A stretch of DNA of 64,000 nucleotides from assembly GCF_030150205.1 (NCBI RefSeq), contig NZ_JASLGT010000018.1:8949-72948 (forward strand), read 5' to 3'. Both the position numbers and the translations under genes were made by a program. Shown piece after piece: positions 6,827 through 15,546 of this stretch (the first letter of the stretch is position 1; the number at the start of each line of letters is the position of its first letter). The stretch is from Niabella sp. (GTDB lineage: Bacteria > Bacteroidota > Bacteroidia > Chitinophagales > Chitinophagaceae). The notes beneath the pieces are model-generated. The model saw nothing but the letters and a program-made list of their open reading frames with translations. It made no database searches and was not told the DNA's origin.

Positions 6827-8473
6827 ATGGAAAGGCTTTGGTGGAAAAATGAAGAAAGCGAACAGATCCTGAACCGGGGATACCTGTTAAACGGCGAAAC
6901 AGTAGAAAAAGCAATTGACCGTGTGTGTACCGCTGCAGCCCAGCGCCTGTACAAGCCGGAATTGAAAGAAGCCTTTAAAGAAATGGTGGAGAATGGCTGG
7001 ATGAGCTTCAGCTCTCCTATATGGGCCAATATGGGCACCGAAAGAGGACTGCCCATTTCCTGTTTTAATGTACATATGCCGGATAATATTGAAGGCATCA
7101 CACATAAATTGGGTGAAGTGATCATGCAGACCAAGATCGGAGGTGGTACCTCTGCGTATTTTGGTTCGCTGCGTGGAAGGGGCAGTGCGGTTACAGATAA
7201 CGGAAAGAGCAGTGGTGCGGTAAGCTTTATGCGGTTGTTTGATACGGCGATGGACACTATCTCACAGGGCGGTGTGCGCCGGGGAGCTTTTGCAGCCTAC
7301 CTCGATATTGACCACCCGGATATTGGCGAATTTTTAAATATTAAAGATATCGGGCATCCCATTCAGAACCTGTTTAACGCAGTGTGCGTACCCGACTACT
7401 GGATGCAGGAGATGATTGATGGGGATATTGCAAAAAGAGAAATATGGGCGCGTGTACTGGAAAGCCGCCAGCAGAAAGGATTGCCGTATATTTTTTATAC
7501 GGATAATGTGAACAAGAACAAGCCCCAGGTATACAAAGATCTGAACCTGACGGTGAACGGAAGCAATCTTTGTTCGGAGATCATGCTGCCTTCTACAGAA
7601 GACGAATCATTTATTTGCTGTTTGTCTTCCCTGAACCTGGAACTGTATGATGAGTGGAAAGATACCGACGCCATCAAGCTGGCCGTATTCTTCCTGGATG
7701 CGGTGTTGCAGGAGTTCATTGCAAAAACAGAAGACAACCATTACCTGGCCAATGCCAACCGGTTTGCAAAACGGCACCGGGCACTGGGACTGGGTGTATT
7801 GGGCTGGCACTCTTACCTGCAGCGTAATATGATCGCATTTGAAAGCATGAAGGCCAAGCAGCTGACCCATTCCATCTTTTCTGAGCTGCAGGAAAAAACA
7901 GAAAAAGCCACGATGGAGCTGGCCCGCATTTATGGCGAACCGGAGCTGCTGAAAGGGTATGGCCGTCGCAATACCACGGTAATGGCTATTGCGCCCACCA
8001 CTTCTTCTTCCGCTATCCTGGGACAATCTTCACCCGGTATTGAGCCGTTTGTAAGCAACTATTACAAAGCAGGATTATCAAAAGGAAACTTTATCCGCAA
8101 AAACAAATACCTGAAGACCCTGCTGGAAGAAAAAGGACTGGATACTGAAGATATATGGCGCAGCATTATGCTGAACCACGGCAGCGTACAACACCTGGAA
8201 GGATTGACAGAACATGAAAAAGATGTATTCAAAACTTTCCGGGAGATCAGTCAGCTGGAGATCATTCAACAAGCATCGATCCGCCAGAAATTTGTGGATC
8301 AGGGGCAGAGTCTGAACCTGAATATTCCTCCGGGGCTGCCGGTAAAAGAAGTAAACAAATTACTGATCGAAGCCTGGAAGCTGGGTGTAAAAACCCTGTA
8401 CTACCAGCGGAGTCAGAGTGTTTCAAAAGAACTGGTGAACACACTCACCGTGTGCAGCAGTTGCGAATCGTAA
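6827..8473 (+). CDS. nrdA: Class I ribonucleotide reductase, large (catalytic) subunit, short form without ATP-cone
   Basis: The subunit reduces ribonucleoside diphosphates to deoxy forms. At 548 residues it is much shorter than the ~760 of the enterobacterial type, because the N-terminal ATP-cone is absent; the protein starts close to the catalytic barrel. Essential residues are present: the redox pair C79 (GLPISCFN) and C264 (FICCLSS), the active-site N247/C249/E251 (SNLCSE), the radical-transfer pair Y525-Y526 (KTLYYQRS), and the C-terminal shuttle cysteines C543/C546 (VCSSCES). With no ATP-cone in either subunit, the usual dATP off-switch is missing, or is supplied elsewhere. It is followed by a perfect intrinsic terminator. 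Confidence 0.93.
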   Translation: MERLWWKNEESEQILNRGYLLNGETVEKAIDRVCTAAAQRLYKPELKEAFKEMVENGWMSFSSPIWANMGTERGLPISCFNVHMPDNIEGITHKLGEVIMQTKIGGGTSAYFGSLRGRGSAVTDNGKSSGAVSFMRLFDTAMDTISQGGVRRGAFAAYLDIDHPDIGEFLNIKDIGHPIQNLFNAVCVPDYWMQEMIDGDIAKREIWARVLESRQQKGLPYIFYTDNVNKNKPQVYKDLNLTVNGSNLCSEIMLPSTEDESFICCLSSLNLELYDEWKDTDAIKLAVFFLDAVLQEFIAKTEDNHYLANANRFAKRHRALGLGVLGWHSYLQRNMIAFESMKAKQLTHSIFSELQEKTEKATMELARIYGEPELLKGYGRRNTTVMAIAPTTSSSAILGQSSPGIEPFVSNYYKAGLSKGNFIRKNKYLKTLLEEKGLDTEDIWRSIMLNHGSVQHLEGLTEHEKDVFKTFREISQLEIIQQASIRQKFVDQGQSLNLNIPPGLPVKEVNKLLIEAWKLGVKTLYYQRSQSVSKELVNTLTVCSSCES

Positions 8474-8500
8474 ACAAGCTATTTGACGGATACATTATTA

Positions 8501-8529
8501 AAAGATCAGGATTCTCCTGATCTTTTTTT
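8501..8529 (+). terminator. Intrinsic terminator of nrdA
   Basis: AAAGATCAGGA (8501-8511), loop TTC, TCCTGATCTTT (8515-8525): a perfect 11-bp stem followed by a T-run. Confidence 0.92.
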
Positions 8530-8571
8530 ATATGGTCCTGAATATAATTTATATTCGGAAGTAAAAACGAT

Positions 8572-9261
8572 ATGCTGGGAATTATTGCTGAACTGCTCCT
8601 GTCCTGGATGTTACTGTGGCTGCTTCAAAAGCAGTCGTTAAACGCATTGGGTATCTCCCCCACAAAGCGGCGGATACGGGCGCTGCTGCTGGGGTTGGCA
8701 GTGGCAGGCGTCGTCAATGCCATTTATCATATTGCCACCGCTTATGTGGTGCGGGATCCCTGGCAATGGAATGCTGCGTTTACCGCTCGTGATTTTGCTA
8801 GTAGCTTTTGGTGGGTATTAAAATCGGTCTTGTTTGAAGAACTCCTGTTCAGAGGGGCCCTGTTATACCTGCTGATAAAATATACAGGAGAACATAAAGC
8901 CTGCTGGATCACCGCTATTGCTTTTGGCATTTATCACTGGTTTTCATACGGTGCCTTTGGCGATCCTGTTCAAATGGCGATCATCTTCCTGATCACCGGC
9001 CTTGCCGGATTGATGTATGCTTATGCTTTTTCAAGAACGGGATCCTTATACCTGCCGGTGGCGCTGCACCTGGGGTGGAACCTGGTAAACATCATCGTAT
9101 TTTCAAACGGACCATTGGGCCGGCAATGGCTGTTTCGCCACCGGGATCTGAAACCGGAAGGATTGCTTTCCCTTTTTCTCTTTCTTTTCCAGGTGCTTGT
9201 ACTGCCATTGCTGGTGCTGGGATTCCTGCGCGTTTTTAAAAAGAACAGATCGCCCGCCTGA
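8572..9261 (+). CDS. CPBP-family intramembrane metalloprotease (CAAX/Abi type)
   Basis: The 229-residue protein has several hydrophobic segments. The conserved motifs of the family are visible: E89-E90 with R94 (FEELLFRG), H122 (FGIYHW) and H166/N170 (ALHLGWNLVN). These would form the intramembrane glutamate/histidine protease site. Members act on CAAX proteins in eukaryotes; bacterial members are linked to bacteriocin self-immunity or membrane-protein processing, but the substrate here is unknown. It stands alone between the nrdA terminator and a remnant sequence. Confidence 0.85.
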   Translation: MLGIIAELLLSWMLLWLLQKQSLNALGISPTKRRIRALLLGLAVAGVVNAIYHIATAYVVRDPWQWNAAFTARDFASSFWWVLKSVLFEELLFRGALLYLLIKYTGEHKACWITAIAFGIYHWFSYGAFGDPVQMAIIFLITGLAGLMYAYAFSRTGSLYLPVALHLGWNLVNIIVFSNGPLGRQWLFRHRDLKPEGLLSLFLFLFQVLVLPLLVLGFLRVFKKNRSPA

Positions 9262-9279
9262 AAATAAAATTTTTACCGG

Positions 9280-9368
9280 TTATATAATTATTTCGTTTCT
9301 GTATCTTATACCCAAAAGAGCGAAATGAAGATGTATATGGAATGGGTCTGCCGGCTTATATGAACACC
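9280..9368 (+). pseudogene. Truncated duplicate of the 5' end of the VIT-domain gene
   Basis: The ~89 bp at 9280-9368 align, with roughly nine mismatches and no gaps, to 10227-10315, the leader and first codons of the large VIT-domain gene. The copy keeps the ATG (9325) and encodes MKMYMEWVCRLI, followed by TGA, against MKMYMKWICRLI continuing in the intact gene. Similarity ends just after the stop. The rhodanese lipoprotein gene lies between the two copies on the opposite strand. It looks like a relic of a tandem duplication or of an insertion that split the region. Confidence 0.75.
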
Positions 9369-9423
9369 ATCAGAGAACGATCAATTTTAATAAAATAGCC
9401 TCGGCCATTATGAGCTGGGGCTG

Positions 9424-9993
9424 TTATTTAGCTGCCCCTTCAAATTGAATCCTGCTGTCCGCTACATTTACCAATTCGTCCAGTTCATAAACATTTTTAT
9501 AACCATAGCCGAAGAGGTTAATATATGTAGGAATATTCAGTGCCAGGGTTAATGGGGTATGATTGTTGGCTGCCGACGGCGCCGCTGTTTTTGTAGTAAA
9601 GTTTACCTGGTCGCCCATGAAATTATTATTGCAATAAATCAATATACGCGTATTCACATCCGGGATCAGCCGGTTAAGATTGGCTTGCGTAAAATCCGTG
9701 AAAGGCAGGGATACAGCTCCTTTCAGGTGCCGTGCAGCATAGCGGTTGGCAGAACGGGTATCCAGCAGAACGGTATTGGGCTCTTTCTGCATTTTAAGAA
9801 AATCATCAAGACTCACAAGCCGTTGCTGCCGGTGTTGCTCTATCGAGCTTACCAGGTTTTTGAAATCAGCGTAATTGGCCAGCGCCTTGGGATAAGTTTT
9901 GTTTTCCGCGCTGCCTTTGTTACAGGAAGAAATTAAAATACTGCTACAGAAGAATGCAGTCAATGCTGTTAAGGCCAGTAGCTTTTTTTTCAT
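9424..9993 (-). CDS. Rhodanese-domain lipoprotein
   Basis: The 189-residue protein begins with a lipoprotein signal (hydrophobic stretch then ILISSC, lipidated C24). Residues ~60-180 form a rhodanese fold: VSLDDFLKMQ, VLLDTRSANRYAARHLKGAV (the typical D-[TV]-R and H-[LI]-KGA elements) and the active-site loop with C121 (LIYCNNNF). Rhodaneses carry a persulfide on this Cys. An exported lipid-anchored form would act in the periplasm or at the outer membrane, substrate unknown. Its strand is opposite to its neighbours, and it lies between two copies of the VIT-gene leader. Confidence 0.85.
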   Translation of the reverse strand: MKKKLLALTALTAFFCSSILISSCNKGSAENKTYPKALANYADFKNLVSSIEQHRQQRLVSLDDFLKMQKEPNTVLLDTRSANRYAARHLKGAVSLPFTDFTQANLNRLIPDVNTRILIYCNNNFMGDQVNFTTKTAAPSAANNHTPLTLALNIPTYINLFGYGYKNVYELDELVNVADSRIQFEGAAK

Positions 9994-10271
9994 ATGCTTG
10001 TTTATTATTGGTTAGGGTATATGTTTTCTTATTTGCTGAGCAGTAAAAAGCCCGAATGCACAGAACCAGGAGCCCTAACGCAGATAACGCCGGATTTACC
10101 ATAAACGCAACAGCAGCAGGTAATAAAATATTACCGGTGCCGGTCTGATACAGTCTTTCGGGTTTGCTGGTCATTGCAGCAGAATATTGGGCCCGCCACT
10201 AATGATGGAAGAATATACGGATCCTGTTATGTAATTATTTCTTTTCTGCATCTTATACCCAAAAGAGCGAG

Positions 10272-13229
10272 ATGAAGATGTATATGAAATGGATCTGCCG
10301 GCTTATATTAACACCCTTGGTATTATTACTGGCTGTTCTTACCCGGGCGCAGGTACCGGTAATGGAGATACAGGAAAACGGGAAATACCAGCCCGATCAA
10401 ACGGTGGTACTGGAGCAGCTTTCCGCCGATGTAAAGATCATCGGGAACATTGCCACCACCACCATGCAGCTGCGCTTTTATAACCGCTCCAACCGGTTAA
10501 AAGAAGGGCGACTGACGTTTCCCCTGCCTGAAGGAGTAAGCGTGAGCGGCTTTGCGCTGGACATTAACGGGGTGCTGCGGAAGGCGGTGCCGGTTGAAAA
10601 AGAAAAGGCCACGGCGGTTTTTGAAAGCATCGAACGCCGGCGGGTAGACCCCGGTATCCTGGAAAAAACAGAAGGCAATAATTTCAGAACCCGTATTTAT
10701 CCGTTAAATCCGGATGGTGCCCGAACAATTGAGATCACCTATAACCAGGAGTTGCGCAACAGTAATGGTCAGCTGGTATATTACCTCCCCCTGGCCAATA
10801 AAACGATCGGCACTTTTTCACTGTCGGCCAGTGTGTATGAAACAACTGATGTGCCCCGGCTTGTTGAAAAACCGGATGGTGGTTTCGTTTTTGAGAAAAA
10901 AGGAAATATGTGGCAGGCCGCTATCCGCAAATCCAATTTTACACCAGGCCAGTCATTAAAAATTGAATTTCCCCAACAGGAGCATGCACCCCAAACCCTG
11001 GTAAAAAAGAAAGATGCAGATTCCTGGTATTTTTTAACCAATGTACAGATGACACCGCCCGCTTCCGTAGTAAAGCCGTTGCAGCAGGTTACGATTTTAT
11101 GGGACAATTCCCTCAGCGGTCTTAAGCGGGATCATAAAAAGGAGAAGGCCTTTTTAGAAAAATTGTTTGCAACCAAAAGCAATATAAATGTTACACTTTA
11201 TGCCGTTGCTACCGCCACTAAAAAAGTGGGTGATTACGCTCTATCCAATGGCGCCATCGGAGCATTATTGAAAGCTGTGGATGAAATGACTTACGATGGC
11301 GCCACGGATTACAGTACCATCCCGGCATCCCTGGCCGCCGGCGGTGATGTATTGTTTTTTACAGACGGTTTGTCCAATTTTGGAGAATGGAGCCGGTTGC
11401 CGGAAAGACCGGTTTACCCGGTGGTGGCTACACCCGTGGCCAACTACAGCAAACTGCGTTATTACAGCAATAGTACCGGCGGACAGCTGATCGATCTCAA
11501 TCAAACCGATGTGGCAGATGCTGTGGCGCAGGTAACTCGCAGGCCCTATCGTTTTTTAGGTGTAAAATATTTATATGATATCAGCGGTGTTAGTCCGGCA
11601 ACAACAGTTATTTCAGGAAACAACCTGCTGATTACAGGTATTACCCGCAAACTACCGGTAACTATTACCCTGCAATTCGGGTACGGGAATACCGTGGAGC
11701 AGGAAATACCGGTTACATTGAATGCACAACAAACAGCCGGTGATTGGGCAATTGAAACTTTTTGGGCGCAGCAGCAGCTGACACAGTTAGAACCCTTTTA
11801 TGACCAGCATAAAGCAGCCATTTCCCGGCTGGGCAAAGAGTTTGGCATTGTTACGCCCAATACCAGTTTGATTGTACTGGAAACCGTGGCCGATTATGTA
11901 AAATATAAAATAACACCACCCGGTGAATTATTACAGGAGTACAAGGCGCTCGTAAAGCAACGAAAGCAGGAACAGGAGGAGGCCTGGGGTAATTACCTGG
12001 CCGCGGCCCGGGAGCGGATGCAGGAGTTGAAAGTGTGGTGGAATACGAGCTACCCGCTAAAAAGAACCACAGCAAAGTTTACAGTACCCCGGGTTGTGGA
12101 AGACAGGGAGGTGATGGCGCCGGCAAGGGTACAGGAGATTCAATCGCAAGCTTTTTCAAGAGAAGCGCTAAAGGATGCAACCGTTGCCAATGTGCTTGAA
12201 CCCATTCAGGGAAGAGTGGCCGGGTTAAGCGTGAAAGCGGCAGATTCCAGGATGGATGAGGTTGTTGTTGTGGGGAACAGTGCTGCATTAAAAGGGAAGG
12301 TGACGGCCATTGAAATCAAAAGTGATGCGGAATATATGAAGCCGATGAACGCGGCCGCAACTACAGAAGCAGCGTACAAAACCTATCTGCGGTTGCGGGA
12401 AAATTATCAGACAACCCCTTCCTTTTACTTTGATATGGCGAACTGGTTTTATGGCAAAAAGGAAACCGGCCGGGCTGTAAGCATTGTAAGCAACCTGGTA
12501 GAACTGGAGCTGGAAGATGCGGTATTGTATAAAACAGTCGCCTATCTTTTGAAAAAATATGGTGCGTACAATAAGGAACTGGTCATTACCAAAAAAGTGC
12601 TGGACTGGCGTCCCATGGATCCGCAGAGTTATCGTGATTATGCATTGGCCTTACAGGATAACGGAAACTATCAGCAGGCGCTGGATACCCTGTATACAGC
12701 GCTGACAGAAAGCTATACGGAAGAGGCAAGGAACCGGGATAATGGGATTGAGGAAGTGCTGCTGATGGAGCTTAATAATATTGTGAGCCGTTATAATGCA
12801 AGGGTAAACACATCAAAGATTGATAAGGCGTTATTGTATCAGCTGCCGGTGGATATACGGGTGGTGCTGAACTGGAATATGGATCATACGGATATCGACT
12901 TGCATGTAACGGATCCCAGAAATGAGGAATGCTATTACGGAAGTAGAGAAACGTCCCTGGGCGGGCGGATCAGCGATGATTTTACGGATGGCTTTGGGCC
13001 GGAACAGTTCCTGCTGAAGAAAGCTGTGCGGGGAAAATACCAGATCAAAACCAATTTCTTTGGGGAGCGCCAGGTTACCGTGGCCGGGCCACCCACGTTG
13101 ATGGCAGAGATATTCCTGCGTTATGCATCGGGAAATGAAGAGCGGAAGATCGTTGTGTTCCAGGACGCAAAAGGAAGTAACGCCAATAGTGCCGATGGGC
13201 AAACCCTGATAGCGGAATTTGAATTTTAG
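10272..13229 (+). CDS. Large exported VIT-domain protein with vWA-like, TPR and DUF2135 (YfaP-like) domains
   Basis: The 985-residue protein has a signal peptide (MKMYMKWICRLILTPLVLLL... ending RAQ). Domains in order: a VIT domain (~35-150, with the ERRRVDPGILEKT and FRTRIYPLNPDGARTIEI signatures); a vWA-like fold (~265-400) whose first motif is degenerate (ILWDNSLSG instead of DxSxS), so metal binding is doubtful; a segment resembling a SusC plug/linker (EPIQGRVAGLSV and DEVVVVGN, ~644-670); tetratricopeptide-like helices (~690-835); and a C-terminal DUF2135 domain (LNWNMDHTDIDLHVTDP, ~857-985). Related inter-alpha-inhibitor-like proteins are cell-envelope proteins of unclear function. It ends at a terminator. 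A broken copy of its first 13 codons lies upstream. Confidence 0.85.
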   Translation: MKMYMKWICRLILTPLVLLLAVLTRAQVPVMEIQENGKYQPDQTVVLEQLSADVKIIGNIATTTMQLRFYNRSNRLKEGRLTFPLPEGVSVSGFALDINGVLRKAVPVEKEKATAVFESIERRRVDPGILEKTEGNNFRTRIYPLNPDGARTIEITYNQELRNSNGQLVYYLPLANKTIGTFSLSASVYETTDVPRLVEKPDGGFVFEKKGNMWQAAIRKSNFTPGQSLKIEFPQQEHAPQTLVKKKDADSWYFLTNVQMTPPASVVKPLQQVTILWDNSLSGLKRDHKKEKAFLEKLFATKSNINVTLYAVATATKKVGDYALSNGAIGALLKAVDEMTYDGATDYSTIPASLAAGGDVLFFTDGLSNFGEWSRLPERPVYPVVATPVANYSKLRYYSNSTGGQLIDLNQTDVADAVAQVTRRPYRFLGVKYLYDISGVSPATTVISGNNLLITGITRKLPVTITLQFGYGNTVEQEIPVTLNAQQTAGDWAIETFWAQQQLTQLEPFYDQHKAAISRLGKEFGIVTPNTSLIVLETVADYVKYKITPPGELLQEYKALVKQRKQEQEEAWGNYLAAARERMQELKVWWNTSYPLKRTTAKFTVPRVVEDREVMAPARVQEIQSQAFSREALKDATVANVLEPIQGRVAGLSVKAADSRMDEVVVVGNSAALKGKVTAIEIKSDAEYMKPMNAAATTEAAYKTYLRLRENYQTTPSFYFDMANWFYGKKETGRAVSIVSNLVELELEDAVLYKTVAYLLKKYGAYNKELVITKKVLDWRPMDPQSYRDYALALQDNGNYQQALDTLYTALTESYTEEARNRDNGIEEVLLMELNNIVSRYNARVNTSKIDKALLYQLPVDIRVVLNWNMDHTDIDLHVTDPRNEECYYGSRETSLGGRISDDFTDGFGPEQFLLKKAVRGKYQIKTNFFGERQVTVAGPPTLMAEIFLRYASGNEERKIVVFQDAKGSNANSADGQTLIAEFEF

Positions 13230-13257
13230 CGGTTTAATAAGGTTTAAGTAAGGTTTA

Positions 13258-13293
13258 AAAGGGAGTTTCAGTCTTGTTACTCCCTTTCTTTTT
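13258..13293 (+). terminator. Intrinsic terminator of the VIT-domain gene
   Basis: AAAGGGAGT (13258-13266) pairs with ACTCCCTTT (13279-13287), followed by CTTTTT. It is preceded by three GGTTTAA repeats (13231-13258). Confidence 0.85.
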
Positions 13294-13358
13294 AAAAGAT
13301 TCACCGGTTTGGTTGCGTTTTTTCTCCGGCTTACGTTCTATTAAAAAACAGCCAGGAT

Positions 13359-13787
13359 ATGAAAACAATCGTTTTGCTTTTGCTCGGAATCGGAGTATTG
13401 GCAGCATGTACGAAGCCGTTAATAGAGAAGGGCCGGATTTGCACTGAGGAATACCGGTTCTATAATATCAAAGTGACAGATGCCTCCGGCGGTGCGGTAA
13501 TGCTGGATACGTTTTATACCCGTATTGTGGCCACGAATAGAACCTTTCATGTAAACAACACAGTACCGGGGAAAGGCGATGGATATTATACGGTGATCAG
13601 CGACGGCCAGCAGCTGCTGTTGCCGGAAGGAAAGAGCATGGAATTGCGGTTTATCGGGATAAAAAATGACCAGGTCCTTATAAACGAGCCATATGTTTTT
13701 AAAAACAACGGCTGCCATATTGAAAAGGTTTCGGGAAAGGATCAGATAGAATTCCTGTATAATCCTGTTTCCCGGTTGCCTCGCTGA
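13359..13787 (+). CDS. Small lipoprotein, function unknown
   Basis: The 142-residue protein has a short lipoprotein signal, MKTIVLLLLGIGVLAAC, with the lipidated Cys at 17. The mature part is mainly beta-strand (EEYRFYNIKVTDASGGAVML, TRIVATNRTFHV, YVFKNNGCHIEKVSG) with two further cysteines. No family is recognised. It stands alone after the VIT gene terminator and converges on the deacetylase-like gene. Confidence 0.7.
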   Translation: MKTIVLLLLGIGVLAACTKPLIEKGRICTEEYRFYNIKVTDASGGAVMLDTFYTRIVATNRTFHVNNTVPGKGDGYYTVISDGQQLLLPEGKSMELRFIGIKNDQVLINEPYVFKNNGCHIEKVSGKDQIEFLYNPVSRLPR

Positions 13788-13865
13788 GTTTAGTAACAGC
13801 TTTTGTAAAAATGAAAGATCTGCACGCTCAGCAGCACCAGTAGGTCACAGTGCTCATTTAGACCG

Positions 13866-15167
13866 TTATCCTGCTTCTTCTTTTATAAACGTTTCATACA
13901 CCTGCTTCCATCCTTTAAACGCGCCTTCATCCGTAAAAGAGGAGTTATGCCAGATCATACTAAAGAAGCCTTTCACTTTTTTCACTTCACTACAGAGGTA
14001 TTGCAATTCGTTGAGTCCTTTTTCCGGGGTGTCTTTTTTATAAAAGATAGAGCTGCCTTCCATAAAGCAGAACGGGAAGAGCAGGAGATCGGTGGCCGTT
14101 TCCGCTTCGAGGTCGTACCAGCAAAAGGGTGAAGCTACCGAAGCGCGGAACCCGTTATCATCGCCATAACCCATAGAAAAATCAAAGAGCATACCCGCTT
14201 TCAGCAGGCTGCGATAGGTTTCCGGAAAAGAGAGTTTTAAAAAATGCTGACGGGAAGCATTTACAGTGGTGCCGGTGATGGTGGAAAGGCATTCCTTTTC
14301 CTTCTTTAACACCGCAACCGCATGGTTACTTTGCCAGGAAGGGTGCAGGCCAACGGGGTAGCGGATGGCATGATCTGCAATCAGTGCCTTCATATCTTTA
14401 TGCTGCGGCGAAATATTTTTATCGTAGCGGTTAGTGTGCTCCGCAACCAGGAAAAAATAATAAGGCTTCAGGTGGTACTTTTCATGCAGCCCGTTTAACC
14501 AGCCAAACTGATCAAACGGATCTTTTTCTTTTCCGGTTAATACGCTAAAGCGCTTGCTGAAAGCTGAAAGCTGAAGGCTGACTGCTTCTTTTATAAAATT
14601 AAGCCCGTTCCGCCAGATACCCTTATTCCGGTAGCTCCAGGCCATATCGATATCGTAGGTAGGTAAAAACTGAAATGTTGTTTCCCTGAACGGTTCATCT
14701 GGAAACTGCAGCAGGAGTTGTTGTTTTAGCAACAACGTCCAATGATTGATCAGGGGTAGTTTTAGAAAGCCGTTCTTTTGAGCCAGCGATTGCGTAGCCG
14801 GAAACCGTCCATACCGGTCTTTTTCAAAAGGCAGGTATTCCTCATAACGGCTCAGTAAATAAAAAGCCGCTGCAAACAGATCAAAGCCCAAAGTGCCACC
14901 TGTTTGAAAAAAAACGGGCAATCCGTTTACCTGCGTAACGGTTACCGGTTGCTGCTGAATACCTGTTTGGAATAGCAGGTCATGCGGTAGTATGTGCAAA
15001 CATTGCGTATCTAATGTAGCTGCAGAATAATTGATCCTTGCGCCCTGTTCTGTCAGAAATGCCTGTGCGTCATCTGTAAGCTGCCATTCCGGTGTGCCCA
15101 ACTCTTTTGAAAAGAACCGGGTAATATATTGCAACCTTGGGGTGATATGCGTGCTATAGACCAACAT
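13866..15167 (-). CDS. Polysaccharide-deacetylase-fold protein
   Basis: The 433-residue protein has an N-terminal domain of unknown function (~1-165, including GGTLGFDLFAAAFYLLSRYE). A NodB-like deacetylase fold follows, recognisable from TYDIDMAWSY (metal-binding Asp pair), YPVGLHPSWQSN (the His motif), FDFSMGYGDDNGFRA and MIWHNSSF. No signal peptide is seen, so a cytoplasmic role in cell-surface sugar metabolism is possible, as in related Bacteroidota proteins. Residues ~195-206 (SLQLSAFSK) are encoded by a tandem CTTTCAG-type repeat that matches intergenic islands elsewhere, so this loop may have been captured from repeat DNA. The gene converges on a small lipoprotein gene. Confidence 0.75.
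   Translation of the reverse strand: MLVYSTHITPRLQYITRFFSKELGTPEWQLTDDAQAFLTEQGARINYSAATLDTQCLHILPHDLLFQTGIQQQPVTVTQVNGLPVFFQTGGTLGFDLFAAAFYLLSRYEEYLPFEKDRYGRFPATQSLAQKNGFLKLPLINHWTLLLKQQLLLQFPDEPFRETTFQFLPTYDIDMAWSYRNKGIWRNGLNFIKEAVSLQLSAFSKRFSVLTGKEKDPFDQFGWLNGLHEKYHLKPYYFFLVAEHTNRYDKNISPQHKDMKALIADHAIRYPVGLHPSWQSNHAVAVLKKEKECLSTITGTTVNASRQHFLKLSFPETYRSLLKAGMLFDFSMGYGDDNGFRASVASPFCWYDLEAETATDLLLFPFCFMEGSSIFYKKDTPEKGLNELQYLCSEVKKVKGFFSMIWHNSSFTDEGAFKGWKQVYETFIKEEAG
14552..14584. repeat. TTCAGC-type repeat embedded in a coding region
   Basis: cttgctgaaagctgaaagc followed by tgaaggctgactgc: four imperfect copies of GCTGAAA inside the deacetylase-fold gene, in frame. The unit resembles the intergenic TTATCAG/TTCAGC islands at 4866-4968 and 35943-36045. 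Confidence 0.6.
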
Positions 15168-15546
15168 GGTGGTTCAAAAATAAGATGAATATTGCAGGTT
15201 TGTTTATACCACGGATCGTGTAGGTTTTACTGAATTTGCATTATCTGGCAATTATTGAGAATTAGGCGACTCGGGTGTGACTGGTGGGGACATGGAGTTG
15301 CGCATTAAATAAGTATGCTCAGCCTGGTTTTGTAGGGCCGTTGGCCTGATCCGGTTTGTAACTCCGGAATTTATTCCGGGAGGCAGAAGATGCTATGGAG
15401 CGGGGAGTGCCGTAGGCACGGCTCATATAAGGCCGCCTGTTGCTTCCGTATGCACTGAAGCACAAGTGTGCGACGCAACGCAGCTGCCACCTGCACTACA
15501 GCCGGGGCAAAAAAAGACGCCGTCTGGGACGCCGAAGTGTACTGAC
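15168..15546. repeat. Non-coding stretch of dispersed repeats
   Basis: The 379 bp hold no convincing gene. In order: a CTCCGGAAT/ATTCCGGGAG hairpin (15362-15382), a GTGCCGTAGGCAC hairpin (15407-15419; compare 2641-2663), and a 40-nt repeat (15466-15505) that is 36/40 identical to 6725-6764. The stretch then ends in an A-rich run before the convergent stop of lutB. It looks like a REP-like cluster. Confidence 0.6.

Noticed and set aside
9944..10174. 76-codon hydrophobic frame on the minus strand (MTSKPERLYQTG...) upstream of and overlapping the rhodanese gene
   Set aside because: It has some membrane-like character, but no start context or conserved family, and overlaps the rhodanese signal sequence in another frame. 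A small membrane peptide cannot be excluded.
15500..15546. Terminator for lutB
   Set aside because: GGCGTC...GACG words plus T7 on the minus strand give only a weak, bulged stem; too poor to call.
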